Origin: Synechocystis salina LEGE 00031
GTDB lineage: Bacteria > Cyanobacteriota > Cyanobacteriia > Cyanobacteriales > Microcystaceae
DNA: 64,000 bases
Direction of reading: 5' to 3'
NCBI RefSeq assembly: GCF_015207985.1
Contig: NZ_JADEVV010000003.1
Location: forward strand, 56,429-120,428
The translations under genes and the position numbers were made by a program. Shown piece after piece: positions 8,759-17,896 of this stretch (position 1 is the first letter of the stretch; each line of letters begins with the position of its first letter). The notes below the pieces were generated by a model, which was not told the origin of the DNA, did not search any database, and saw only the letters and a program-made list of their open reading frames with translations.

Positions 8759-9481
8759 GTGATTCCCCTTTTAACCACCGCCTTAGCCCAGCCAGGGCTT
8801 AATTTTCTGCGCCGCTTCCACCGTTGGCGCTCCAGCCTTGCCATTGATGCCACCACCACCGGCATGCAACTGATGGCGGGCTTTCTGGTTTCTGTGCCGG
8901 TGTTTATCCAAGCGCCCCTGGTGCGGCAATTTCCCTGGCTTTCCCTGGCGTTGACTTTGCCCTGGGTGGCGATCGCCGTTTGGTTAATGAAACAACCTGA
9001 TCAGGCCCTGTGGGGGGATTTACTGCTGGGCTTTAGCTGGAGTTGGTTGGCGGGGGCCATTTATTGGGGTTGGTTTCGTTGGGAACCCCTCTGGCATTTA
9101 CCCATCGAGGCGATCGGTTTACCCTTTGCCCTCTGGGGACTGAAACGGGGCTGGGGCGTAATCGGCCATTTATTCTACCTAGGCTCCCTGACGGGAACGG
9201 CCGTCACCGATATTTACTTTTATCTCACCGGCTTGATGGATCATTGGCGTCAGGTGATGGTGGTGGACCCGGAATTCGCCCGGTTTGTTTTCCAGGCGGC
9301 CCTGGCTAAAATTCATACCCCCTGGGGGGCGGCCTGGGCTTGGCTATTGTTGGCCCTATTGCTGGGGCTGGGTGGTTGGGCGTTGCAACGGCGGTCCCCC
9401 GGCTGGCAGGCCTTTGCGGGAGCCGTGTTGAGTACTATTGTTGTAGATGCCCTTTTCTGGCTTGGGGCTATGATGGCCTAA
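8759..9481 (+). CDS. Conserved cyanobacterial membrane protein (DUF3120-like)
   Basis: A 240-residue protein from a GTG start. It has about five or six hydrophobic segments (near 37-57, 64-80, 85-105, 112-145, 193-213 and 222-238) and no cofactor motif. The sequence WLMKQPDQALWGDLLLGFSWSWLAGAIYWGWFRWEP looks like the cyanobacterial DUF3120 family, a match made from memory. Function is unknown. It lies 21 bases before the adenylate cyclase gene on the same strand, so the two are probably co-transcribed, which would tie it to cAMP signalling or simply to the same promoter. Confidence 0.65.
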   Translation: MIPLLTTALAQPGLNFLRRFHRWRSSLAIDATTTGMQLMAGFLVSVPVFIQAPLVRQFPWLSLALTLPWVAIAVWLMKQPDQALWGDLLLGFSWSWLAGAIYWGWFRWEPLWHLPIEAIGLPFALWGLKRGWGVIGHLFYLGSLTGTAVTDIYFYLTGLMDHWRQVMVVDPEFARFVFQAALAKIHTPWGAAWAWLLLALLLGLGGWALQRRSPGWQAFAGAVLSTIVVDALFWLGAMMA

Positions 9482-9502
9482 GTCAACTTTTGCCATTACC
9501 CC

Positions 9503-10519
9503 GTGGATAAGCCTGCTCCATCCGTTCACCTAATAGTACATTTCTCCCATGGGGATGTGACTTTTCCTCTCCAGGGGCGGAACTATTGGACTGTGGGCCG
9601 GAGCCAGGAGAATGATTTGGTCATCCGGGACAGTTGCATTTCCCGCAACCATGCGATTTTGCAGGCGACGGAGGAAGATACTTTTTTGTTAATTGACCTA
9701 GGTAGCCGCAATGGCACCTTTGTCAATGGTCGGCGGGTGAGTATACCGATCGCCATTCAGGACAAGGACAAAATTACCTTTGGTAAAACGGAAGCAAAAT
9801 TTTACTCTGACCAAAACGGTACGCCGTCGGGGCTGTTGCGGAATCCGGCGGAATGGGATACCCAGACCAATGTGCTCCATGAGCGGCGACTAATTACGGT
9901 GTTGGTGGCGGATATGCGCAACTTCACTGGCATGGCCCAGCAGGTGCAGGAGGAATTGCTATCCCTACTAATTGGCAATTGGTTCCGCCAGGCCGGACAT
10001 ATTTTGCGGGAAGCCGGTAGCTGGGTGGATAAGTACATCGGCGATGCGGTGATGGCGATCTGGTTCCACGGCTACAACGAAGCTACCCCGGCGGAAATTC
10101 TCCAAATTCTCCATGCTGTCAACCGCCTCCAGGCCATGACGGCTCGGTTAAATCAAAAATACGATCTGCCTTTCCCCCTCCGCATTGGCACAGGAATAAA
10201 CACTGGCTACGCCATGGTGGGTAACACCGGTAGTGGGGACCATCCCGACTACACGGCGATCGGTGATACGGTCAACGCTGCTTTTCGGTTAGAATCTGCC
10301 ACCAAGCAGGCCCATTTCGACTTGGCCATGAGCGAAAAAACCTTTAGCTATCTACAGGAATTACCCCAATGGGCCGCAACTATTCAGCAAGACACCATTG
10401 AGTTGAAGGGTTACACCAATCCGATCGCCATTTACGGCCTGCCCTTTGCCACCCTGGGATTGCTATTGGATAACACCACCCTGGAGGATAGTCCCCCTCC
10501 GGTACCGGAAGTACCTTAA
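9503..10519 (+). CDS. cya1: Adenylate cyclase with N-terminal FHA domain
   Basis: A 338-residue class III cyclase that makes cAMP from ATP. An FHA domain occupies about 25-90 (VGRSQENDLV, SRNH, GSRNGTFVNG), a phosphothreonine-binding module that suggests control by a Ser/Thr kinase. The cyclase domain spans 125-310 with metal-binding Asp137 (VADMRN) and Asp181 (YIGDAV), base-selecting Lys177 and Thr251, and Asn258/Arg262. The Lys/Thr pair matches cyanobacterial adenylate cyclases and argues against guanylate use. The start is GTG at 9503. In PCC 6803 Cya1 is the main cAMP source and acts through the CRP-type protein SyCRP1 on motility. Confidence 0.92.
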   Translation: MDKPAPSVHLIVHFSHGDVTFPLQGRNYWTVGRSQENDLVIRDSCISRNHAILQATEEDTFLLIDLGSRNGTFVNGRRVSIPIAIQDKDKITFGKTEAKFYSDQNGTPSGLLRNPAEWDTQTNVLHERRLITVLVADMRNFTGMAQQVQEELLSLLIGNWFRQAGHILREAGSWVDKYIGDAVMAIWFHGYNEATPAEILQILHAVNRLQAMTARLNQKYDLPFPLRIGTGINTGYAMVGNTGSGDHPDYTAIGDTVNAAFRLESATKQAHFDLAMSEKTFSYLQELPQWAATIQQDTIELKGYTNPIAIYGLPFATLGLLLDNTTLEDSPPPVPEVP

Positions 10520-10559
10520 TCGTCCATAATGGAAACCGTCGTAATATTTCTTAACACCT

Positions 10560-11024
10560 ATGTCTTTACCCAATTCCTTGACCACCCTAGATGGCACGCC
10601 CCTGGCTCCGGAGGTAATTGATAATAAAGTTGTCCTCTTTGTCAATGTTGCCAGTAAGTGTGGCTTAACTCCCCAGTACAGCGGCCTAGTGGCCTTGGAT
10701 CAGGCCTATGGCGACCAAGGTTTGGTAATTATCGGTGTGCCCTGCAATCAGTTCGGTGCCCAGGAACCAGGCTCCCCAGAGGAGATTAAAGAATTCACCA
10801 AAACCAAGTACGACGTGGACTTTACCTTGCTAGAAAAGCAAGACGTCAATGGTCCCAACCGCAGCCCCCTCTACCAATTCCTCGTCGGCGATGGCGAAGA
10901 CATTGGCTGGAATTTTGGCAAGTTTTTAATTGGTCGGGATGGGCAGGTGGTGGCCCGCTTTGACCCCCAAACTAAACCCGATGACTCTTCTTTAAAAGCT
11001 GCCATTGAAAATGCTTTGGGCTAA
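10560..11024 (+). CDS. gpx2: Glutathione peroxidase-like lipid hydroperoxide reductase
   Basis: A 154-residue thiol peroxidase of the GPx family. The catalytic set is Cys34 (VASKCGLT), Gln68 (NQFGAQEPG) and Trp117-Asn118 (GWNFGKFLIG). Cys replaces the selenocysteine of animal enzymes. In PCC 6803 the two Gpx-like proteins use NADPH rather than glutathione to reduce unsaturated fatty acid hydroperoxides, which fits a cell with polyunsaturated membrane lipids. No signal peptide is present. The gene follows cya1 by 40 bases and ends at a strong hairpin terminator (11071-11102). Confidence 0.92.
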   Translation: MSLPNSLTTLDGTPLAPEVIDNKVVLFVNVASKCGLTPQYSGLVALDQAYGDQGLVIIGVPCNQFGAQEPGSPEEIKEFTKTKYDVDFTLLEKQDVNGPNRSPLYQFLVGDGEDIGWNFGKFLIGRDGQVVARFDPQTKPDDSSLKAAIENALG

Positions 11025-11070
11025 GTTTTTGAGCGCCAACACTGTCTGCCATTGAGCTTGTTGTAATTTT

Positions 11071-11102
11071 TACCCTGTGCTTCTGCACGGGGTATTTGTT
11101 GT
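11071..11102 (+). terminator. Intrinsic terminator after gpx2
   Basis: A ten-base stem TACCCTGTGC / GCACGGGGTA (one G-T pair) with a four-base loop, followed by TTTGTTGT. It separates the cya1-gpx2 group from phaA. Confidence 0.75.
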
Positions 11103-11209
11103 CATAGCTTGAAATTTGGGGTGCACTGCTTTCGGAATTCACCTCCATAATTGAGCTGGAGGCGGAGTTAATGCCCGCCCATCCCAACCCATGGCATTGG
11201 AAAGCAATT

Positions 11210-12400
11210 ATGCGTGATGTTTTTATTGTTGCTGCTAAACGAACTCCCCTGGGGCGTTTTGGTGGATCCCTGACCAATTTTTCGGCGGTGGACTTGGGGG
11301 CCCATGTGATGAAAAGCGTCCTAGCCCAGGCCGGCGTGGAGGGAAAGCACCTAGACCTATACATTATGGGCAACGTGTTGAGGGCTGGCCATGGGCAACT
11401 AATTCCCCGTCAAGCGGCCTTGAAGGCGGAGATCCCCGATACGGTGGACGGCTATGCGGTGGATATGGTCTGCTCTTCCGCCATGATGAGTGTGATTAAT
11501 GCCGCTTTGACCATCCGGGCCGGTGAAGGGGATCTAATTTTGGCTGGCGGGACGGAATCCATGTCCCAAACCGGTTTTTACCTCTCCCACCGGGCCCGCT
11601 GGGGCTATAAGTTTCTCATGGGAGCACCGGAAAATTTAACTGATCTTCTTCTCCATGATGGTTTGACGGACAGCACCAATGGCGAGGGCATGGGGGACCA
11701 GACGGAAAAATTGGCCGCAGAGCATGGTTTCAGCCGGGCCGCATTGGACGAAGTGGCCTGTTTGTCGCAACAAAGGGCGGCCCAGGCCACGGAATCTGGT
11801 TATTTTGATGCAGAAATTGCCCCCATTGAAATCACCAGTCGCAAAGGGACCCAGGTGCTGAAGAGTGATGAAGGTATTCGCGCTGACACCACCGTGGAAA
11901 GTCTAGGCAAATTGCGGTCAGCCTTTGCCAAAGACGGTGTATTAACGGCGGGCAACTGTAGCCAGATTACCGATGGGGCGGCAGCTTTACTCCTAGCCAG
12001 TGCGGAAGCGGTGGAAAAATATCAACTCAAACCCCTGGCCAAAATTCTTGGGGGAAGTTGGGCCGCCGGCACCCCTAGCCGTTTTCCCGAGTTGCCCATC
12101 ACCGCTAGCCAAAAACTGTTGGCCAAGCTAGATAAAACCCTTGCTGATTTTGACTTGTTTGAAAATAATGAGGCCTTCTCCGTCAGCAATCTTTTATTTG
12201 AGCAGCAATTGGGAGTGGACCGGGACAAGTTGAATGTTAACGGTGGGGCGATCGCCTTGGGACATCCCATTGGGGCATCGGGGGCCCGGATTATGGTTAC
12301 TCTGCTCTACGCTCTGCAACAACGGGATAAAGCCATGGGTCTGGCGGCCCTTTGCCATGGTACCGGCGGCGGTACGGCCGTAGCCATTGAAAGGGTTTAA
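11210..12400 (+). CDS. phaA: Acetyl-CoA acetyltransferase, PHB-specific
   Basis: A 396-residue thiolase that condenses two acetyl-CoA into acetoacetyl-CoA, the first step of polyhydroxybutyrate synthesis. Cys88 (DMVCSSAMMS) forms the acyl-enzyme; His352 (LGHPIGASG) and Cys382 (LCHGTGGG) complete the site. The C-terminal motif departs from the usual CIGGG form. An upstream in-frame ATG at 11171 adds 13 residues; the family start MRDVFIVAAKRTPLG is at 11210. phaB follows after 82 bases; the synthase genes phaC/phaE are not in this window, as expected for Synechocystis, where they lie elsewhere. Confidence 0.93.
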   Translation: MRDVFIVAAKRTPLGRFGGSLTNFSAVDLGAHVMKSVLAQAGVEGKHLDLYIMGNVLRAGHGQLIPRQAALKAEIPDTVDGYAVDMVCSSAMMSVINAALTIRAGEGDLILAGGTESMSQTGFYLSHRARWGYKFLMGAPENLTDLLLHDGLTDSTNGEGMGDQTEKLAAEHGFSRAALDEVACLSQQRAAQATESGYFDAEIAPIEITSRKGTQVLKSDEGIRADTTVESLGKLRSAFAKDGVLTAGNCSQITDGAAALLLASAEAVEKYQLKPLAKILGGSWAAGTPSRFPELPITASQKLLAKLDKTLADFDLFENNEAFSVSNLLFEQQLGVDRDKLNVNGGAIALGHPIGASGARIMVTLLYALQQRDKAMGLAALCHGTGGGTAVAIERV

Positions 12401-12482
12401 GGATTAGTGGCTGATCGAGTCGAATGTGGAGGCTTTGGCTGATCAAGTTGAATTTGTTTCTATTAACTTTTAAGGAGTCACC

Positions 12483-13205
12483 ATGTTAAGTCTGGGTTTG
12501 GAAGATAAGGTAATTGTGGTCACCGGCGGCAATCGGGGCATCGGCGCGGCGATCGTCAAATTGCTCCAGGAAATGGGGGCTAAGGTGGCTTTCACTGATT
12601 TAGCTACGGATGGCGGTAATGCTGAGGCCCTGGGGGTGGTGGCCAACGTCACCGATTTAGAATCCATGACGGCGGCGGCGGCGGAAATCACCGATAAGCT
12701 GGGGCCCGTTTACGGCATAGTGGCCAATGCTGGCATTACCAAAGACAACTTTTTTCCCAAATTAACCCCCGCCGATTGGGATGCGGTGCTCAATGTCAAC
12801 CTCAAGGGGGTGGCCTACAGCATCAAACCGTTCATTGAAGGTATGTACGAACGCAAAGCCGGTTCCATTGTCGCCATTAGTTCCATCTCCGGGGAGCGGG
12901 GCAACGTTGGCCAAACTAACTATTCCGCCACTAAGGCCGGGGTGATTGGCATGATGAAATCCCTAGCCCGGGAGGGAGCCCGTTACGGGGTGCGGGCCAA
13001 TGCAGTAGCTCCTGGTTTCATTGACACGGAAATGACCTTAGCCATTCGAGAAGATATTCGGGAGAAAATTACTAAGGAAATCCCCTTCCGCCGTTTTGGT
13101 AAACCGGAGGAAATTGCCTGGGCGGTGGCCTTTTTGCTCTCTCCCGTGGCCAGTAGCTATGTCACCGGCGAAGTGTTACGGGTGAATGGGGCCCACCACA
13201 CTTAA
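12483..13205 (+). CDS. phaB: Acetoacetyl-CoA reductase
   Basis: A 240-residue short-chain dehydrogenase that reduces acetoacetyl-CoA to (R)-3-hydroxybutyryl-CoA with NADPH. The nucleotide motif TGGNRGIG is at 14-21, NAG at 82-84, and the catalytic Ser134, Tyr147 and Lys151 lie in SSISGERG and NYSATKAG. A clear ribosome site AAGGAG at 12472-12477 fixes the start. It is the second gene of phaAB. Overlap of sequence type with FabG exists, but the position behind phaA settles the role. A hairpin terminator follows at 13241-13268. Confidence 0.95.
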   Translation: MLSLGLEDKVIVVTGGNRGIGAAIVKLLQEMGAKVAFTDLATDGGNAEALGVVANVTDLESMTAAAAEITDKLGPVYGIVANAGITKDNFFPKLTPADWDAVLNVNLKGVAYSIKPFIEGMYERKAGSIVAISSISGERGNVGQTNYSATKAGVIGMMKSLAREGARYGVRANAVAPGFIDTEMTLAIREDIREKITKEIPFRRFGKPEEIAWAVAFLLSPVASSYVTGEVLRVNGAHHT

Positions 13206-13240
13206 TTTTTGCGGTATTGTGCAGACATCCTAATTTTCTC

Positions 13241-13268
13241 CTCCCTAAATATCTGGGGAGTTTTTTTT
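13241..13268 (+). terminator. Intrinsic terminator after phaB
   Basis: A stem CTCCC / GGGGAG with a nine-base loop is followed by eight T residues at 13261-13268. The T-run overlaps the last codons of the convergent transporter gene. Confidence 0.7.
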
Positions 13269-14721
13269 AGCTGTCCAAATCCCCCGCCATCACTGTGGCG
13301 ATCGCCGTTTTGGCGTTGTCCTGAAATTCCCGCACGTTAACCTTGTTGAGCAGGAAAATGGAGAGAATTAAACCCAGGGCTTGGAGAGCAAATACCAAAC
13401 CGTAGGCCAACACTGCATTCGCAAACAAAGCCTTGCCGATGTTCAAAATTGTGCCCCCGGCCACGGTGGCTAAACCCCTGGAAATGGATTGGGCTAAACC
13501 CCAGGCCCCGATGAAAGTGCCAGCGGTTTCCACTGCGGTGAGGTCCAACATCAAACTGGTGGCTCCGGCGGTGATCATGCCCGATGCTAAACCAAAGAAA
13601 AGTAGACCGGATTTTAACAGGGTCACATTTTGCTGAAATCCCGCCAGAATTAGCAAGGAAAAACAAAGGGCGGCCAGGGCACAGCCGAGGGAAGTGGTAC
13701 GTTGCTTGCCCAAACGGGGTACGACAAAAAAGCCGGTGGAACCAATGCCCAACAGGGTACCCATGCCAAAAAAGGCGTTTAACTGGGTGGTTTCAGAAAT
13801 GCAAAGGTTAAAGACTTCCCCGCCGTAGGGTTCTAGCACCGCATCCTGCATAAATAGGCTCAGGGTCAGCAGTAGTAAAAAACCGAAGAAGATGGCCGTT
13901 TGTCGGCTGGCGGTCAGAACCTTCACCGCTTGCCCCAGGGTGATTTCGTCCTCCCGGCCTTCGGAACGATCGCCAAAGCGAGAATATTTTTTTTCCACCC
14001 CCACCGTGGCCAGCCAGGCCAGGAAAACGACGATCCCCGGCATGATGATAAAGACGGGATTAATGCCCCGTTGTAGTTGGGCAATGTCAACGGTTTTTTT
14101 CACCAGCAGAGCATCGGCATCCAACAGGGCTCGGCCACAAATTTCCGGGGTATTTAGCAGGCGGGAGCTGACAATGGCCCCCAGTACAATGCCCACCATC
14201 AACATGGACCAGACAATACCCACTAGTTTGGAGCGATTGTCTTCGTCGGACACATCCACCAACAGGGCGGCAAAGGGAGTGGAGCTTAAACTCAGGGTTA
14301 CTCCGTAGGCAGCGAAAACTGTGCTCAGCGCTATGCTCCAAAAAATTGTTAGGGCTCCCCAACCGTTATTTTGCAAACTGAGGCCCAATTGCCACACCAC
14401 CTGGAGGGCGATAAAGGACAACACCGTAAAGCCCAGGGCTCCCAACCAAACATAACCAGTGCGATGGTAGCCCCACAGCCGCTGACTGTCGGATAGTTGC
14501 CCACACCACACTTTAAAAGGGCTGACAAACTGATACATGGCGATCGCCGTGGCGGCCACCCAGGGTAACACTGCCAACTCATCAATTAAAATGCGGTTGA
14601 GTACCCCCAGGGTTAACAGGGACATAATGCCCAGCCCCATCTGGAATAAGCCTAGGCGGAACATGGTCACCAAGGGCAATTTTGGCAACGGGGCCCCGGC
14701 CATCGATTCGCTAACGGTCAT
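13267..14721 (-). CDS. PucC/BCD-family MFS transporter (chlorophyll-related)
   Basis: A 484-residue membrane protein with about twelve hydrophobic segments, of the PucC family within the major facilitator group. PucC and LhaA help assemble bacteriochlorophyll light-harvesting complexes in purple bacteria; cyanobacterial members are thought to handle chlorophyll or its precursors for photosystem assembly. Typical stretches are FRLGLFQMGLGIMSLLTLGVLNRILIDEL at the start and GTFIGAWGLAQSISRGLATV near the end. The frame is open up to 14829, overlapping the kinase gene, but MTVSESMAGAPLPKL at 14721 is the better start. It probably shares a transcript with the kinase upstream. Confidence 0.85.
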   Translation of the reverse strand: MTVSESMAGAPLPKLPLVTMFRLGLFQMGLGIMSLLTLGVLNRILIDELAVLPWVAATAIAMYQFVSPFKVWCGQLSDSQRLWGYHRTGYVWLGALGFTVLSFIALQVVWQLGLSLQNNGWGALTIFWSIALSTVFAAYGVTLSLSSTPFAALLVDVSDEDNRSKLVGIVWSMLMVGIVLGAIVSSRLLNTPEICGRALLDADALLVKKTVDIAQLQRGINPVFIIMPGIVVFLAWLATVGVEKKYSRFGDRSEGREDEITLGQAVKVLTASRQTAIFFGFLLLLTLSLFMQDAVLEPYGGEVFNLCISETTQLNAFFGMGTLLGIGSTGFFVVPRLGKQRTTSLGCALAALCFSLLILAGFQQNVTLLKSGLLFFGLASGMITAGATSLMLDLTAVETAGTFIGAWGLAQSISRGLATVAGGTILNIGKALFANAVLAYGLVFALQALGLILSIFLLNKVNVREFQDNAKTAIATVMAGDLDS

Positions 14722-14782
14722 GAATACATTGCCAGAGAAAACACTCCGTATTCTAACCAACCACGGCCCGGCAAAACTTTTC

Positions 14783-17700
14783 CTAGAGGCGATCGAGCAT
14801 GGTTTGCAGTTCCCCCTGTACCCTTGCATAGCTAGCCGTTAGGGCGGGGAAATGGCCTGGGTCCATGGCCAGGGAATCCCGTTGGCGGGCAAGATTTTCT
14901 AAGCTTTTAGCCTGTTGGGCCAAAAGCACCGCCCCCAAGTTAGCACTGCTAGAACCAAGCGTATGGGCGGCTAAACTCAAATCTACCCAATCTTGATTGG
15001 CGATCGCCAGTTTGATCCTTTGCAATAGTTCCGGCACCGTTTGACAATAGATATCGCTAATTTCCCTGAGAATTAAGTCACCATTTTCTTCATCCAATTC
15101 CCGCAGAGAATGGATAATGTCTTGGTCAATGGAGGGCAAGGCCATGCTGGCCAAGTCCTCTGGATCGGGGCTAGAAGGGGATGATTTTGACTCAAAAGCA
15201 TTGGCGCTGGGAACGACGGTAACCGTATTTTGGCTAGTGGACTGGAGCGCTGTGGCAGCTACCTGTAAGGCCTGTTGCAGAGCTTCTAGGCGGATGGGTT
15301 TACTGACATAATCATTCATGCCGCTAGCCAAACACCGTTCCCGATCGCCTTCCATGGAATAGGCTGTCACTGCAATGATCCAAGGTCGTTGACTCCGGCC
15401 CCGGGACTGTCGGATCTGCTTCGTCGCCGTCAAGCCATCCATTTCCGGCATTTCCACATCCATCAACACCACATCGTAATCCCCCTTAGCCAAAGCCGTG
15501 AGGGCTTCTTGGCCGTTGTTGACCACCTCCACTGGGTAACCCAACTTTTTCAGTAAGAGCTTGGCCACCTGTTGGTTGATTAGGTTATCTTCCGCCAGCA
15601 AAATGGTTAAATTGGAAGGAGCATAGGGAAACAAAGGCCCGCTGATTGCCCCCGTAGACACTAGGGTGGGAGGCTCCGTTTGTCCCAACACCTGCACCAA
15701 GGTATTTTCCAGCTCGTCAGGATTGATTGGACTCCTAAGCCAAGTCTGTACCGGAGATTTATCCCCGCTGTAGCGCTCCCCAGGGGATAGGTAAATGTCC
15801 GTGGCCACCAGCACCGGAATGCCTTGGTCCGTGGGGGCCCACGTTGCAATTTCCGCCAAATCAAAATCGGCCAAATGCTCTCCCCTCCCGTCTGGATGGG
15901 GGCAATGGATGATTAGGGCGCTATAGGTTTTTTGCGCTAATTTTTCCCCTAGCTCCTCCCCCAGTTTTGCGGGAGAAGAAAAAGTAATTTGCTCCGCTTG
16001 GAGACGCCAACTGGCCAGAAGATTTTGCATTCTGGTGGCCCGGCTTTCGTCGTAATCCGCCACTAACACTGATCGCCCAAGGAACAGGGAGTGGCGCAAA
16101 TTATGGGCAGAATAGGCACAACTGGGCACCACCGTTAAATTGACAGTGAAATAAAAAGTCGAACCCAGGGTTGTCGGTTGCCCGATCTGCCAAGGATCGG
16201 GGGGGTCTCCCACCACACAACCATTACTTTCTGCCCAGATGGTGCCCCCCATCAAAGCAGTTAAACGGACACAAATGGCCAAGCCCAACCCCGTGCCCCC
16301 AAAGCGCCGGGTAATGGAAGAATTGCCCTGGCTAAAGGCCTGAAACAAAGCTTGCTGTTGGTTGGGGGCGATGCCAATGCCCGTGTCCTGCACCGCAAAA
16401 CAGAGTTGATATTCTCCCTTGGCCGCGTCATGGTCCACCACTTCCACCGTCACTTTAACCTGCCCTGCTTCGGTGAACTTGACCGCATTGCTGAGGAGAT
16501 TAACCAAAATTTGCCTGAGGCGAGTCACGTCCCCCTGGAGGTTGGGGGGAATGGGGGTGAGAAAACGTCGGATCAGGGTGAGGGATTTTTCCCTGGCGCT
16601 GGGCACCACCACATCCAAGGCTTCCTCCAGGCATTGCCCCAAATCAAATGGGTACACTTCCAGGTCCAATTTGCCGGCTTCAATCTTGGAAAAATCCAAA
16701 ATATCGTTAATTAGGGTGAGCAGGGTTTCCCCACTATTGCGGATGGTTTGGGTGAAATATTTTTGTTGGGTGGTTAATGCCGTATCTAGCAATAATCCAG
16801 TCATGCCGATGATGGCATTCATGGGGGTGCGAATTTCGTGGCTCATGGTGGCCAAAAATTCACTTTTGGAGCGGTTAGCTGCCTCCGCCGCACTGGTGGC
16901 TACCACCAATTCTTGATTTTGTTCGGCCAATTGTTGCCGCATGCGCCGTTCCATTTCCAGGGATTGCCCCTGAATCACTTCCACTTGTTTACGCTGGCTG
17001 ATGTCCCTGTAAAGCCAAAAATGGCCCTGGGAGCTATCCCCCAACAAGATGGGCACATAATCTCGCTCAAAAAAACGTCCGTCCTGTAGGGACAGTTCCA
17101 CTTTCAGTAATGGTTCCGGGTGCTCGATCGCCAAAAAGTCTTCGGTTATGCCCTGGCCCTGGGAAACAAGGCCATTAATGCGGGGGGCGATCGCCGTTAA
17201 ATTTTTCCCCAGCAGGAGTTCGGCGGGAAAACCGAGGTTAAACAGTCGAGCAAATTCGGGATTGACCACCACAATATTGCCCAGGGCGTCGGTCATTAGC
17301 ACCCCCGCTTGCATATTTTGCACCAGGGTACTGAGGCGGGTGGAGGTGCAAGCCAAGGCTTCAGCGGTTTTGGCCCGTTCTAGTAGGGTATGGCGCAGAT
17401 TGTCCCTGGTTTGTTTTAGTTCCAGGTGGGTCTTCACCCGGGCCAACAGTTCCGGCGGGCTAAAGGGTTTGGTGACATAGTCCACTGCCCCCTTGGCAAA
17501 GGCTTGGAGCAGATGTTGTTTTTCGTTGCTGGCGGTAAGAAAAATTACCGGAATATCTCTGGCCTGGGGATCCTGTTTAAGGCGATCGCAAACTTCCAGC
17601 CCATCCATGCCGGGCATCATCAAATCCAACAGAATCAGGTCCGGTTGAGCCTGGGTGACCCGTTGCAGAGCTTCTGGCCCGGAGGTAACAAAGGTGGTGC

Positions 17701-17827
17701 TGTAACCTTCCCCTTCCAACAGCTCGGAAATGACATAGATATTATCTTTCACGTCATCTACCACCAGAATGAGAAAACTCTCTGGCTCAAAAGTGGCAAT
17801 GGCTGAAGGGGGCTGGGATGGGGACAT
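14783..17827 (-). CDS. Hybrid sensor histidine kinase (REC-PAS-HisKA-HATPase-REC-REC-HPt)
   Basis: A 1014-residue soluble phosphorelay protein with no membrane segment. In order: receiver domain with phospho-Asp68 (LILLDLMMPGMDG), PAS domain (about 160-280), a short coiled coil, HisKA with His330 (TMSHEIRTPMNAIIG), HATPase with DTGIGIA (481-487) and GGTGLGLAI, a degenerate receiver (about 585-715), a full receiver with Asp790 (VVLMDVEMPEMDG) and Lys843, and an HPt domain with His955 (AAHTLGSSSANLG). The degenerate receiver has lost the acceptor motif. An N-terminal receiver means it takes input from another kinase. The signal is unknown. Confidence 0.93.
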   Translation of the reverse strand: MSPSQPPSAIATFEPESFLILVVDDVKDNIYVISELLEGEGYSTTFVTSGPEALQRVTQAQPDLILLDLMMPGMDGLEVCDRLKQDPQARDIPVIFLTASNEKQHLLQAFAKGAVDYVTKPFSPPELLARVKTHLELKQTRDNLRHTLLERAKTAEALACTSTRLSTLVQNMQAGVLMTDALGNIVVVNPEFARLFNLGFPAELLLGKNLTAIAPRINGLVSQGQGITEDFLAIEHPEPLLKVELSLQDGRFFERDYVPILLGDSSQGHFWLYRDISQRKQVEVIQGQSLEMERRMRQQLAEQNQELVVATSAAEAANRSKSEFLATMSHEIRTPMNAIIGMTGLLLDTALTTQQKYFTQTIRNSGETLLTLINDILDFSKIEAGKLDLEVYPFDLGQCLEEALDVVVPSAREKSLTLIRRFLTPIPPNLQGDVTRLRQILVNLLSNAVKFTEAGQVKVTVEVVDHDAAKGEYQLCFAVQDTGIGIAPNQQQALFQAFSQGNSSITRRFGGTGLGLAICVRLTALMGGTIWAESNGCVVGDPPDPWQIGQPTTLGSTFYFTVNLTVVPSCAYSAHNLRHSLFLGRSVLVADYDESRATRMQNLLASWRLQAEQITFSSPAKLGEELGEKLAQKTYSALIIHCPHPDGRGEHLADFDLAEIATWAPTDQGIPVLVATDIYLSPGERYSGDKSPVQTWLRSPINPDELENTLVQVLGQTEPPTLVSTGAISGPLFPYAPSNLTILLAEDNLINQQVAKLLLKKLGYPVEVVNNGQEALTALAKGDYDVVLMDVEMPEMDGLTATKQIRQSRGRSQRPWIIAVTAYSMEGDRERCLASGMNDYVSKPIRLEALQQALQVAATALQSTSQNTVTVVPSANAFESKSSPSSPDPEDLASMALPSIDQDIIHSLRELDEENGDLILREISDIYCQTVPELLQRIKLAIANQDWVDLSLAAHTLGSSSANLGAVLLAQQAKSLENLARQRDSLAMDPGHFPALTASYARVQGELQTMLDRL

Positions 17828-17896
17828 TACAAATTTGCCCGTTGATGTTTTGATTGTTGATGTTTCGATTATCTAGGGCAATAAGCCCACAGGCCG

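Noticed and set aside
13267..14829. Longer PucC-like reading starting at 14829
   Set aside because: It would overlap the kinase gene by 47 bases; the added 36 residues do not fit the family.
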